A model generated the notes under the pieces. It was not told where the DNA came from, ran no database searches, and saw nothing but the letters and a program-made list of their open reading frames with translations. A stretch of DNA of 64,000 nucleotides from the NCBI GenBank assembly GCA_039801085.1, contig JBDRTY010000001.1, positions 633,538-697,537 on the forward strand, in the 5' to 3' direction. This DNA is from a candidate division WOR-3 bacterium. Lineage in GTDB: Bacteria; Hydrothermota; Tepidihabitantia; Tepidihabitantales; Tepidihabitantaceae. Made by a program: the position numbers and the translations under genes. Shown here in pieces: positions 42,425-49,635 of this stretch (the first letter of the stretch is position 1; every line of letters starts with the position of its first letter).

Positions 42425-43795
42425 GTGGCAACCGCTCCCGCAAGAAAAATCCTGACCGTTTCTCAGGTAAATGCACTCGTTGCCGAGATGCTTGATGAGT
42501 ATTTTTCCGATCTCTGGATTACCGGTGAGGTCTCAAACCTGAACTATCATTCCAGCGGACATATCTATTTTAGACTGAAGGATGAGGGGGCACAAATTGA
42601 TGCCGCCTGCTTCAGGAGCTCAGCTCAGAGGCTGAAATTCCGACTGGAGGAGGGGATGCAGGTTGTTGCCCATGGCCGGTTGGAAATTTATGTTCCTTCG
42701 GGGAGATACCAGATCATTCTTGATACGATCGAGCCCCGGGGCATCGGCGCTCTGCAGCAGGCGTTTGAACAGCTCAAGCGGAAACTGGAAAAGGAAGGGC
42801 TGTTTGCCCCCGAACGCAAACGTCCGCTGCCCAGACTGCCACGGGTGATCGGGATTGTCACCTCCCCTTCCGGTGCGGCGATCCGGGATATGCTCAAGAC
42901 GCTGCGTCTCCACCGGGCGCACTGCCGGGTGCTTCTTTATCCGGTCCAGGTTCAAGGGGAGGGTGCTGCCGAACAGATTGTGCGCGCCCTTGCCGGGCTC
43001 AACCGGCGGGATGATGTGGAGGTAATAATCCTGGGTCGGGGTGGCGGTTCAATTGAGGATCTCTGGCCCTTTAATGAGGAAATTGTCGCCCGGGCGATCG
43101 CTGCCTCGCGAATTCCGGTGGTTACCGGTATTGGCCATGAAGTAGACTACACGATTGCGGACTTTGTTGCCGATTACCGGGCGGCAACTCCGACCGCCGC
43201 TGCTCAGAAAGTGGCACAGGGCTGGCAGGAGCTGGAGCAGCGGTTTGAACAGACAGAAAAGGAACTGGTAATGACTATTCAGGACCTGCTGTTTCATCTG
43301 GAGCAGCGGATTGATGAACTCAGCCGGCACCGGGCATTTGAGCAGGTGGTGCGCCGGGTCCGGGAATTCCATCATCATGCCGAGATCCTGCAGGCGGAGA
43401 TGAGAGACGTCTTCCGCCGGCTGATCAGTGTTAGGAATGAAACCCTCAACCGGCTGAGGGAACGGCTCAGTCATCAGAATCCGGCAGTGAAAATCCGGCA
43501 GGGCATGATTCAGCTGAACGGACTGAAGACCGGATTGCAGCAGGCGATTACCGGTACAGTCACAGGCTTGAGCACCCGGCTGGCGCGTCTTGCCGGCGCA
43601 CTTGAGGCTTTGAGTCCGCTTGCCATTCTCGCACGGGGCTATGCGTTGTGTTTCAGCGCGGATGGGACATTAATCAAGAAGATAAATCAGGTGGAACCTG
43701 GAGAAGAGATGCTGGTTCTGCTCAGTGACGGCAGGTTGAGGTGCGGGGTGCAGGAAAAAATCCCGGGAGGAAAAAATGGGAAACAAGAACAATGA
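42425..43795 (+). CDS. xseA: Exodeoxyribonuclease VII large subunit
   Basis: 456 residues, GTG start 42425. An OB-fold at the N-terminus ('LWITGEVSNLNYHSSGHIYF') is followed by the nuclease core 'GIVTSPSGAAIRDML', 'VEVIILGRGGGSIEDLWPFN', 'ITGIGHEVDYTIADFVADYR' and 'AATPTAAA'. With XseB it degrades single-stranded DNA. The following xseB overlaps by 20 bases. Confidence 0.97.
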   Translation: MATAPARKILTVSQVNALVAEMLDEYFSDLWITGEVSNLNYHSSGHIYFRLKDEGAQIDAACFRSSAQRLKFRLEEGMQVVAHGRLEIYVPSGRYQIILDTIEPRGIGALQQAFEQLKRKLEKEGLFAPERKRPLPRLPRVIGIVTSPSGAAIRDMLKTLRLHRAHCRVLLYPVQVQGEGAAEQIVRALAGLNRRDDVEVIILGRGGGSIEDLWPFNEEIVARAIAASRIPVVTGIGHEVDYTIADFVADYRAATPTAAAQKVAQGWQELEQRFEQTEKELVMTIQDLLFHLEQRIDELSRHRAFEQVVRRVREFHHHAEILQAEMRDVFRRLISVRNETLNRLRERLSHQNPAVKIRQGMIQLNGLKTGLQQAITGTVTGLSTRLARLAGALEALSPLAILARGYALCFSADGTLIKKINQVEPGEEMLVLLSDGRLRCGVQEKIPGGKNGKQEQ

Positions 43796-44024
43796 GGAAA
43801 AAATTGATTTTGAGCAGGCGCTTGCCGAGCTGGAGAAGATAGTCAAGCAGCTGGAGAATGGCAGTCTACCGCTTGAGCAGTCGCTGGCGCTGTTTGAACG
43901 CGGGGTGAAGCTGGCGCGGCAGTGTCGGGAAAAACTGCAGGCGGCAGAGCTCAAGATTAATAAGCTGATTGAGGAGCGGGAAGGGGAGCTGAACGAGGAG
44001 CCGTTTTCCGAAGAACCGGATTAG
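43776..44024 (+). CDS. xseB: Exodeoxyribonuclease VII small subunit
   Basis: 82 residues, ATG 43776 with GGGAGGAAAAA upstream inside xseA. Family text: 'DFEQALAELEKIVKQLENGS', 'LPLEQSLALFERGVKLARQC'. The tail is acidic. Its stop overlaps the stop of a small convergent gene by four bases. Confidence 0.96.
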   Translation: MGNKNNEEKIDFEQALAELEKIVKQLENGSLPLEQSLALFERGVKLARQCREKLQAAELKINKLIEEREGELNEEPFSEEPD

Positions 44025-44188
44025 AACTCGCTCATATCGTAGCCTAGAATCTTGGATTTCTTGAACTCGGCAACCTTGTTGCCCTTGTCATCATAGAGGA
44101 CATAATTCTCGCCCTCTTCTACAATCTTTTCGGCGATGATGTTCACACGGAAAACAGGATTAGAATCCAGATAGATGTGAAAGGTCAT
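44021..44188 (-). CDS. Small acidic protein of 55 residues, unknown
   Basis: ATG 44188 to TAA 44021; too short for routine ORF lists. It reads Met-Thr-Phe-His-Ile-Tyr-Leu-Asp-Ser-Asn, contains 'VEEGENYVLYDDKGNKVAEF' and ends 'YDMSEF'. An AAAGGGG site precedes the start, and a TTGACA promoter lies further upstream, so it looks like an independent gene. The sequence resembles small beta-rich proteins of the type found in such genomes, but I know no named family. Confidence 0.7.
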   Translation of the reverse strand: MTFHIYLDSNPVFRVNIIAEKIVEEGENYVLYDDKGNKVAEFKKSKILGYDMSEF

Positions 44189-44212
44189 AAACCAGCCCCT
44201 TTCTTTTTTATG

Positions 44213-44241
44213 AGCATACCTTTCTTTAGTCCGGCTGTCAA
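44213..44241 (-). promoter_or_regulatory. Promoter of the 55-residue protein gene
   Basis: On the minus strand TTGACA (44241-44236), 17-base spacer, TATGCT (44218-44213), leaving a short leader with AAAGGGG before ATG 44188. Confidence 0.55.
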
Positions 44242-44269
44242 CAACTTCTCCTTACCCGCCCTCCTTCAC

Positions 44270-44490
44270 GGGTCCAGCTGTTCACAGGGCATTCCCGACC
44301 CGAAGCGGGGATGGGTTGGATAAGGTGGAGGGAAATCTGACAACGAAAAGAACCGTATCATCGCACGACATTCCGGAATCAGAGATAAACCTGAGTGCGG
44401 CTCCGGATTACCCGCGGGGAGTTGCGACAGGTCGCATGAACCGGACCGGGCAAAAGCGAACTCCCCAGTTACTCCCGGGTGAACCCCGGG
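44270..44490. other. GC-rich structured intergenic segment, unexplained
   Basis: No gene is convincing here, although both strands stay open for short ORFs. It is rich in inverted repeats: CCCG-AAG-CGGG near 44298-44308; GGGGAGTT (44416-44423) with AACTCCCC (44459-44466), which encloses a GCGAC-AG-GTCGC hairpin (44424-44435); and CCCGGG (44474-44479) with CCCGGG (44485-44490). It could encode a structured RNA or be the remains of an inserted element. Confidence 0.35.
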
Positions 44491-44692
44491 TATGCCCATC
44501 TATTGAGGAGTTATACTATAGTTGTCATAAAATCATAGAGATAAATTTAATTGTTTATAATATTATTTATATGTGCGGGTTTGTGTACATATGCTGTTAC
44601 TGGGGCAGTTCAGATTTGCCGTTTGGGGAAGGTGTTTATCGCATATCAGATGCTGACTGATGGGCGAGTAATATTCCAGCCTTGAATTTTGT
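44491..44692. other. AT-rich intergenic stretch
   Basis: About 200 bases between the structured segment and the HEAT-repeat promoter. Roughly 44500-44580 is strikingly AT-rich (runs such as TTTATAATATTATTTATATG), unlike the surrounding GC-rich DNA. Apart from this I see no gene, known RNA or repeat. Confidence 0.5.
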
Positions 44693-44721
44693 TTGACAAA
44701 ATGCATGCCTGAGTGTATAAT
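44693..44721 (+). promoter_or_regulatory. Consensus promoter of the HEAT-repeat gene
   Basis: TTGACA (44693-44698), 17-base spacer, TATAAT (44716-44721): a perfect housekeeping promoter. The leader of about 40 bases ends in GGAAGGGAGGG before ATG 44767. Confidence 0.88.
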
Positions 44722-44766
44722 TATATCAGGGAAGAAATTTCTGTATAGGAAGGGAGGGAGTCAGTT

Positions 44767-45516
44767 ATGGAGGAAGTTCAAAAACTGATTCAGAATCTGC
44801 GGGATAAAAACCCGTGTGTGCGCAGCGGCGCAGCGTGGGCGCTGGGCGCTGCAAAGGACAGTTGTGCGGTGGAACCGCTGATTGAGGCACTCAAGGATGC
44901 TCACTGGGATGTGCGGCGTGGCGCAGCGATGGCGTTGGGGATGCTTAAGGATGCGCGGGCGGTTGATGCACTGATTGCTGCTTTGAAGGATGAGGACTGG
45001 GATGTGCGCTGGAGTGCAGCGTGGGCGCTGGGTGCGATCAAGGATGCGCGGGCGGTGGAACCGCTGATTGCGGCACTCAAGGATGAGCATGCTTGGGTGC
45101 GCTGTTATGCGGCTGAGGCGCTGGGAAAAATCGGTGATGCGCGGGCGGTTGATGCACTGATTAACGCACTGCAGGATGAGGATGCTGCGGTCCGGCGCAG
45201 CGCTGCCTGGGCACTTGGGACGCTCAAGGATATCCGGTCGGTAGAGTCGCTGATCGCCGTGCTGCGGGATGAGGACCCGGATGCCCGAGAGCGCGCCGCT
45301 TGGGCGCTGGTCAAGCTCGGGTCCCGGATCGTTGAGATGCTGATGACGGCAATGCGGCACAGTGACCCGACGGTCCGTCAGAGTGCTGCCTATGTGCTCC
45401 GCGCGGTGAAGGATGCCAATTCGTTTGAGTCGCTGATGAGTGCATTGCGGGATAATGATTCGGAACTGCGCGATCGGATTGCAGAGGCGCTGAACGCAAT
45501 TGCTCAGATCAGGTAG
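44767..45516 (+). CDS. HEAT/PBS-lyase repeat protein
   Basis: 249 residues composed almost wholly of about eight helical repeats of 31 residues, each like '[20 protein letters not shown]' plus 'SAAWALGAI'. Such repeats form a curved solenoid for protein binding; they also occur in phycocyanobilin lyases, but no such pathway is visible here. The near-identical repeat units give direct DNA repeats (for example around 44948 and 45137). No signal peptide. It has a perfect-consensus promoter, so expression may be high. Confidence 0.92.
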   Translation: MEEVQKLIQNLRDKNPCVRSGAAWALGAAKDSCAVEPLIEALKDAHWDVRRGAAMALGMLKDARAVDALIAALKDEDWDVRWSAAWALGAIKDARAVEPLIAALKDEHAWVRCYAAEALGKIGDARAVDALINALQDEDAAVRRSAAWALGTLKDIRSVESLIAVLRDEDPDARERAAWALVKLGSRIVEMLMTAMRHSDPTVRQSAAYVLRAVKDANSFESLMSALRDNDSELRDRIAEALNAIAQIR

Positions 45517-45583
45517 GGCGGTTACGGCTGGGGAGTGCAGATTTTCTTATCCGAGCTGAAGGAGCAGCGGTGAGCAATATGAT

Positions 45584-46408
45584 TTACTCCTTGAGTCCGG
45601 CGCGCGCCTGGGACTGGATGATCTGTTTCTGGGCGATGAAGAAGAGGATGACGAGTGGGATGATTGACAGCGTAGTTGCTGCCATCAGCAGGGTGTAGTT
45701 AGTGGACTGCTCACGGGAGAAGTATGCCAGTCCGACCTGCAGGGGACGGATATGATCGGAGTTGGTGACGATCAGTGGCCAGAAGAAGGAGTTCCAGCTG
45801 GAGATGACATTGAAGACGATGATCGTGGCGATCGGCGCCCGGCAAAGAGGAATAATAATCCGGAGGAGGATCTGAAGGGTGGAAAGGCCGTCAATTCTGG
45901 CGGCATCAAACAGGTCCTGCGGCAGCTGACGGATGTGCTGGCGCAGCAGGAAAATGGAGAAGATATTTACAATCCAGGGAACGATCATCGCCGCATAGGT
46001 GTCAATCCAGCCCAGCCGGTAGAGGATCATATAGGACGGGACAAGGTAGACCGGCAGGGGGATCATCATCAGAGCAAGCAGGAGCATAAACAGGACCTCC
46101 CGCCCCGGAAAGCGCAGCCGGGCAAAGGCATAGGCGGCCGGGATACCAGTGAAGAGGATGCCGGCAACCGACAGCAGGGTGATGAACACGGTGTTGCCCA
46201 GATAGCGCCAGAGCGGAATCTGGCGAAATACTTCAAGGTAGTTGCCGAACTGCCATTTTCCCGGTATCCAGGTAGGTGGGAATAAGAGTGCTTCAAGCGG
46301 TGTCTTGAGCGAAGTGACAACCATCCAGTAAAATGGCAGGAGCATGGAGACACTGCCCAGAATCAACAGGAGATGGACCGGCAGGTTGCGGATGGTTCTT
46401 TTAGCCAT
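45584..46408 (-). CDS. ABC sugar transporter permease, MalG/CUT1 type
   Basis: 274 residues, six predicted helices. The cytoplasmic EAA-like loop is 'FDAARIDGLSTLQILLRIII' and the family start is 'LLILGSVSMLLPFYWMVVTS'; 'LLFPPTWIPGKWQFGNYLEV' is typical of CUT1 permeases. It forms a heterodimer with the product of the overlapping upstream gene to move sugars or glycerol-phosphate-like substrates across the inner membrane. No solute-binding protein or ATPase is nearby. Confidence 0.93.
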   Translation of the reverse strand: MAKRTIRNLPVHLLLILGSVSMLLPFYWMVVTSLKTPLEALLFPPTWIPGKWQFGNYLEVFRQIPLWRYLGNTVFITLLSVAGILFTGIPAAYAFARLRFPGREVLFMLLLALMMIPLPVYLVPSYMILYRLGWIDTYAAMIVPWIVNIFSIFLLRQHIRQLPQDLFDAARIDGLSTLQILLRIIIPLCRAPIATIIVFNVISSWNSFFWPLIVTNSDHIRPLQVGLAYFSREQSTNYTLLMAATTLSIIPLVILFFIAQKQIIQSQARAGLKE

Positions 46409-47354
46409 AATGCACCTTTTTCTCCAGAACCACCCGCTGGAGGAGGGTCAGGCAAAGGATGATGATGAAGGCAATAAAGGCAATTGCGGCACCGTAACCG
46501 AGGCGCCAGAGTTCAAAGGCGTTTTCATAGAAATAATACATCACCACCTTGGTCGTACCCAGTGGTCCGCCCGGCGGCGGTCCGGTCATGATCCAGACTT
46601 GGGCGAAGGTTTCAAAGGCGGCAATTGAGCTCATAATCAGAACATAGTAGGTTGTTGGCGAGAGCAGAGGCCAGGTGATTCTCCAGAAGGTTCGGAACCT
46701 GGAGGCGCCGTCAATTCTTGCCGCTTCATAATAGGTCTGGGGAATGTTCTGCAGACCGGCAAGGAAGAGGACTATGTTGTAGCCGAGTGCCTTCCAGATG
46801 CCCATCAGGACAAGCGAGATCAGGGCGACTGAGGGACCGCGCAGAGCATAGGGCAGATTATCGCCATGACTGCCCAGAATCAGCTGGAAGATACCCCGGG
46901 GGTCCTGAAGCCAGCGGATACCAGTGATGCCGGCAAGCGAAAGCAGGTAATTGAAGACGCCGCGTTCCGGATGGAGGAGCCATTTCCAGACAACCGAGAC
47001 AGCGACAATTGAAGTGACCACCGGCAGATAGTAGATGGTGCGGTAAATACTCAAGCCGCGGATCCGCTGGTTGAGCAGCAGGGCGATGAAGAGGGAGAGA
47101 AATATTGTTGCCGGGACTTCAAAAACGATATACCAGCCGGTGTTTATAAGTGATCTGTAAAACATTGGGTCTTTGATGACCTCAAGATAATTACCCAGAC
47201 CGACAAAGGCACGGGGACCAGCCATACCCCAGTCATACAGGCTCATCCGGACTGACAGCAGAATCGGGATTATGCGAAAGGCGATAAGAATGAGGAAGGC
47301 GGGCAGCAGCAGGAGGAGAGCATTGACCGCTTCACGGGCAGAGCGGGAAGGCAT
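46401..47354 (-). CDS. ABC sugar transporter permease, MalF/UgpA type
   Basis: 317 residues from ATG 47354; the longer ORF beginning with TTG 47390 would start in the -35 box of its promoter. Six predicted helices, with 'YEAARIDGASRFRTFWRITW' as the ATPase-contacting EAA loop and 'LFIALLLNQRIRGLSIYRTI' plus 'YYLPVVTSIVAVSVVWKWLL' as family hallmarks. It is the first gene of the permease pair (8-base overlap with the MalG-like gene). Confidence 0.92.
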   Translation of the reverse strand: MPSRSAREAVNALLLLLPAFLILIAFRIIPILLSVRMSLYDWGMAGPRAFVGLGNYLEVIKDPMFYRSLINTGWYIVFEVPATIFLSLFIALLLNQRIRGLSIYRTIYYLPVVTSIVAVSVVWKWLLHPERGVFNYLLSLAGITGIRWLQDPRGIFQLILGSHGDNLPYALRGPSVALISLVLMGIWKALGYNIVLFLAGLQNIPQTYYEAARIDGASRFRTFWRITWPLLSPTTYYVLIMSSIAAFETFAQVWIMTGPPPGGPLGTTKVVMYYFYENAFELWRLGYGAAIAFIAFIIILCLTLLQRVVLEKKVHYG

Positions 47355-47362
47355 TAATTTGT

Positions 47363-47390
47363 ATTTTAGACCGGCGTACGAGTGAGTCAA
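47363..47390 (-). promoter_or_regulatory. Promoter of the ABC permease pair (leaderless)
   Basis: On the minus strand TTGACT (47390-47385), 16-base spacer, TAAAAT (47368-47363), then eight bases to ATG 47354. The annotated-looking TTG at 47390 is the -35 itself. No Shine-Dalgarno sequence precedes ATG 47354. Confidence 0.68.
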
Positions 47391-47463
47391 TTATGCCGTC
47401 TCAAAGCCGGATTTGACTCCAAGCCATTCGAGAATAATCTATGTCTTATCCAGGAGGAACACG

Positions 47464-48039
47464 ATGAGCAGGAAATTGATGCCCGTAATAATATTGAGTG
47501 TCATTTTTCTGACCGGCTGTGGTGGACCGAAGTCAACTGCCTCCTGCCAGCAGAATCTGCCTGCGACTAAAGGTAGACCGGTGCTGGTACTCACCAGTCC
47601 CAATTTTGCTGATGGGGAGACGATTCCCCGGAAATTCACCGGCGATGGCGAGGATGTTTCGCCTGAACTGCGCTGGGATAATGTGCCTTCCGGGACCAGA
47701 AGCTTTGCTTTAATCTGTTCTGACCCGGATGCACCGCTGGGCACATTCATTCACTGGGTGATATATGACCTGCCCGCAGATGTCCGGCACCTGCCTGAGG
47801 GAATGCCGAAAACGGGCGTGCTGGATAATGGTGCCCGACAGGGGGTGAACGGTTTCCGCAACATCGGCTACAACGGACCCAAACCGCCACCCGGCAGACC
47901 GCACCGGTATATTTTCCGGCTTTATGCCTTGGATACCATTTTCGGTGCCGAACCGGGAATTTCTGCCGGCAGGCTCGCCGGAATGATGGAGAATCATATC
48001 ATTGCAACCGCTGAATTGACAAGAATTTATGGGAAGTAG
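47464..48039 (+). CDS. YbhB/YbcL-family (PEBP/Raf kinase inhibitor-like) lipoprotein
   Basis: 191 residues from ATG 47464, chosen for AGGAGG at about 47452; the ORF is open to 47413. The signal ends in a lipobox 'IFLTGC', so it is likely lipid-anchored. PEBP signs: 'FTGDGEDVSPELRWDNVP', 'CSDPDAPLGTFIHWVIYDLP' and 'GFRNIGYNGPKPPPGRPHRY'. The function of bacterial PEBPs is unclear. A TTGACT (47413-47418)/TAATCT (47435-47440) pair may be its promoter, divergent from the permeases. Confidence 0.93.
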   Translation: MSRKLMPVIILSVIFLTGCGGPKSTASCQQNLPATKGRPVLVLTSPNFADGETIPRKFTGDGEDVSPELRWDNVPSGTRSFALICSDPDAPLGTFIHWVIYDLPADVRHLPEGMPKTGVLDNGARQGVNGFRNIGYNGPKPPPGRPHRYIFRLYALDTIFGAEPGISAGRLAGMMENHIIATAELTRIYGK

Positions 48040-48562
48040 TTATAAAGAAAAATATCCCCAGCTTGCAGAACTTAACCGGGATTTTCTGATTTCAATCCTT
48101 GAGGATGCAGCAAAAAACTGGCTGGCGCATGACGGGTTGTGGTTTCAGGGAGTGGAGCGCAGGTTCGGCATGGAAACGGCGATTGAGATTGATGCTGAGG
48201 CGTGGCGGCAGTTCAGTGCAATTGAGGCAAAGCGGATTATGGAGCGGCACGGCATTGCGCCGGGAAACGGAATTTCCGGTCTTGCCAAGGCACTGGGTTT
48301 CCGGCTCTATGCCTTTATCAACCGGCAGGAGATCACCGAGCAGACCCAGAACCGGCTGGTGTTTACGATGAAGGAGTGCCGGGTGCAGGTAGCGCGCAGG
48401 CGCAAGGGGCTTGATGACTTTCCCTGCAAAACTGTCGGTCTGGTTGAATATGAGTGGTTTGCCAGAACAGTTGATGAGCGGATACAGACCCGTTGTCTTT
48501 TCTGCCCGCCGGACCGGCATCCTGATGATGCCTGGTGTTCCTGGGAGTTTGTGATTAAATGA
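48029..48562 (+). CDS. DUF6125-like cytosolic protein
   Basis: 177 residues, ATG 48029 overlapping the preceding gene by 11 bases. Family-like text: 'WLAHDGLWFQGVERRFGMET', 'AIEIDAEAWRQFSAIEAKRI' and the terminal cysteines in 'TRCLFCPPDRHPDDAWCSWE', which may bind a metal. The same kind of protein is annotated as DUF6125; it has no signal peptide. Biochemical role unknown. The following radC begins in its stop codon (ATGA). Confidence 0.72.
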   Translation: MGSSYKEKYPQLAELNRDFLISILEDAAKNWLAHDGLWFQGVERRFGMETAIEIDAEAWRQFSAIEAKRIMERHGIAPGNGISGLAKALGFRLYAFINRQEITEQTQNRLVFTMKECRVQVARRRKGLDDFPCKTVGLVEYEWFARTVDERIQTRCLFCPPDRHPDDAWCSWEFVIK

Positions 48563-49272
48563 ACCGAGCGTCGGAAACCGGTTCCTCCAGACGCTACACG
48601 ATGCGGGATGTGCCGGCAGCGGAACGCCCCCGGGAACGGCTGGTGCGCTATGGTGCGGACAAGCTTTCCGGTGAGGAGCTGCTGGCGGTCCTGATCAGCC
48701 GGGGGACTTCCGGTGTGCCGGTGCGGGAGATTGCCCATGAGCTTCTGGTGCGGTTCGGCTCGGTGGCGCGGATTGCGGAGGCAAGCATTGAGGAGCTGAA
48801 GCGGGTGCCGGGCATCGGTCTGGCAAAGGCCTGTCAGCTCAAGGCGGCATTTGAGCTGGCACGGCGATACTTGGAAAGTCAGGTTCCGGAGCAGCGGCTG
48901 GAACTTGTCTCACCCGAGGCGGTGGTAAAACTGCTGCTGCCGCGCCTGATTGAGAAGAAAAAGGAGTGCTTCTTTACCGTGCTGCTTGACGCCCGGAACC
49001 GGCACATCCGGACCGAACAGGTCTCGGTCGGCAGTCTGGACACCACCCTTGCCCATCCGCGTGAGGTGTTTGATGCGGCGGTCCATGACCATGCACCGGC
49101 GATAATTCTGGTGCACAATCACCCTTCCGGGGACCCGACACCTTCAGATGAGGATATCAGGTTGACGAAACGGCTGGTGGAGGCGGGCAAGCTCCTGGGA
49201 ATCAGGGTTCAGGACCACATAATCATTGCCGGCAGTTCCTATTACAGCTTCCGGAGTCGCGGACTGCTGTAG
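48559..49272 (+). CDS. radC: RadC-family JAB/MPN-domain protein
   Basis: 237 residues. The N-terminal part has 'MRDVPAAERPRERLVRYGAD', 'KLSGEELLAVLISRGTSGVP' and a helix-hairpin-helix 'LKRVPGIGLAKACQLKAAFE'. The C-terminal JAMM-type motif is 'HNHPSGDPTPSDEDI' with the zinc ligands. RadC proteins are widely conserved, but their DNA-repair role is disputed. Co-transcribed with the two preceding genes. Confidence 0.96.
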   Translation: MNRASETGSSRRYTMRDVPAAERPRERLVRYGADKLSGEELLAVLISRGTSGVPVREIAHELLVRFGSVARIAEASIEELKRVPGIGLAKACQLKAAFELARRYLESQVPEQRLELVSPEAVVKLLLPRLIEKKKECFFTVLLDARNRHIRTEQVSVGSLDTTLAHPREVFDAAVHDHAPAIILVHNHPSGDPTPSDEDIRLTKRLVEAGKLLGIRVQDHIIIAGSSYYSFRSRGLL

Positions 49273-49282
49273 AGCCCGGGCT

Positions 49283-49507
49283 TCAGTCTTCCTCAGGCGG
49301 GGGCCAGACCGCCATACAGGCAGGGTTGGCGCAGCGCAGGGTTTCTGCCCGGCAGGCTTTGAGACAGCGGGGGCAGGAGGCGCTGCTGACCCTGCCATCC
49401 GGCTCCAGATAAGCCTCTTCCTCCCAGTTGTAATTGCACTTTTCACAGAAATAGCCGGCAAGGGTTTCATTACGATTGCAGGAGGGGCAGCGGCAGCGAT
49501 TGCTCAT
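49283..49507 (-). CDS. Small zinc-ribbon protein
   Basis: 74 residues with ten cysteines: 'CRCPSC', 'CEKCNYNW', 'CPRCLKACRAETLRCANPAC', enough for two or more zinc ribbons; the tail is acidic ('PPPEED'). A convincing promoter ends eight bases before ATG 49507, which supports it as a real gene despite its size. It converges on radC (10 bases apart). Function unknown; such ribbons often bind nucleic acid or other proteins. Confidence 0.78.
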   Translation of the reverse strand: MSNRCRCPSCNRNETLAGYFCEKCNYNWEEEAYLEPDGRVSSASCPRCLKACRAETLRCANPACMAVWPPPEED

Positions 49508-49515
49508 ACAATAGA

Positions 49516-49544
49516 ATGATAATTTTATTGTCCCAGCATGTCAA
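49516..49544 (-). promoter_or_regulatory. Promoter of the zinc-ribbon gene (leaderless)
   Basis: On the minus strand TTGACA (49544-49539), 17-base spacer, TATCAT (49521-49516), then eight bases to ATG 49507. No Shine-Dalgarno sequence. Confidence 0.68.
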
Positions 49545-49566
49545 TGACGACGGAATGAATGAAAGC

Positions 49567-49595
49567 TTGACAGAAAAATCAAGTTTTTATAAAAT
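49567..49595 (+). promoter_or_regulatory. Promoter of the two secreted-protein genes
   Basis: TTGACA (49567-49572), 17-base spacer, TAAAAT (49590-49595). The leader of about 35 bases ends in AAAAAGGAGG before ATG 49636. Confidence 0.75.
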
Positions 49596-49635
49596 ACAGC
49601 TGGCTGCGGTGAGGATAAATTAAAAAGGAGGAAAA

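Noticed and set aside
44266-44499. 77-residue ORF on the minus strand (and 44316-44660 on the plus strand)
   Set aside because: Start codons lack ribosome-binding sites, both lie in the structured segment, and the two contradict each other; reported as structure instead of genes.
44900-45500. Direct DNA repeats about 93 bases apart
   Set aside because: They are the coding units of the HEAT-repeat protein, not a CRISPR array or tandem satellite.
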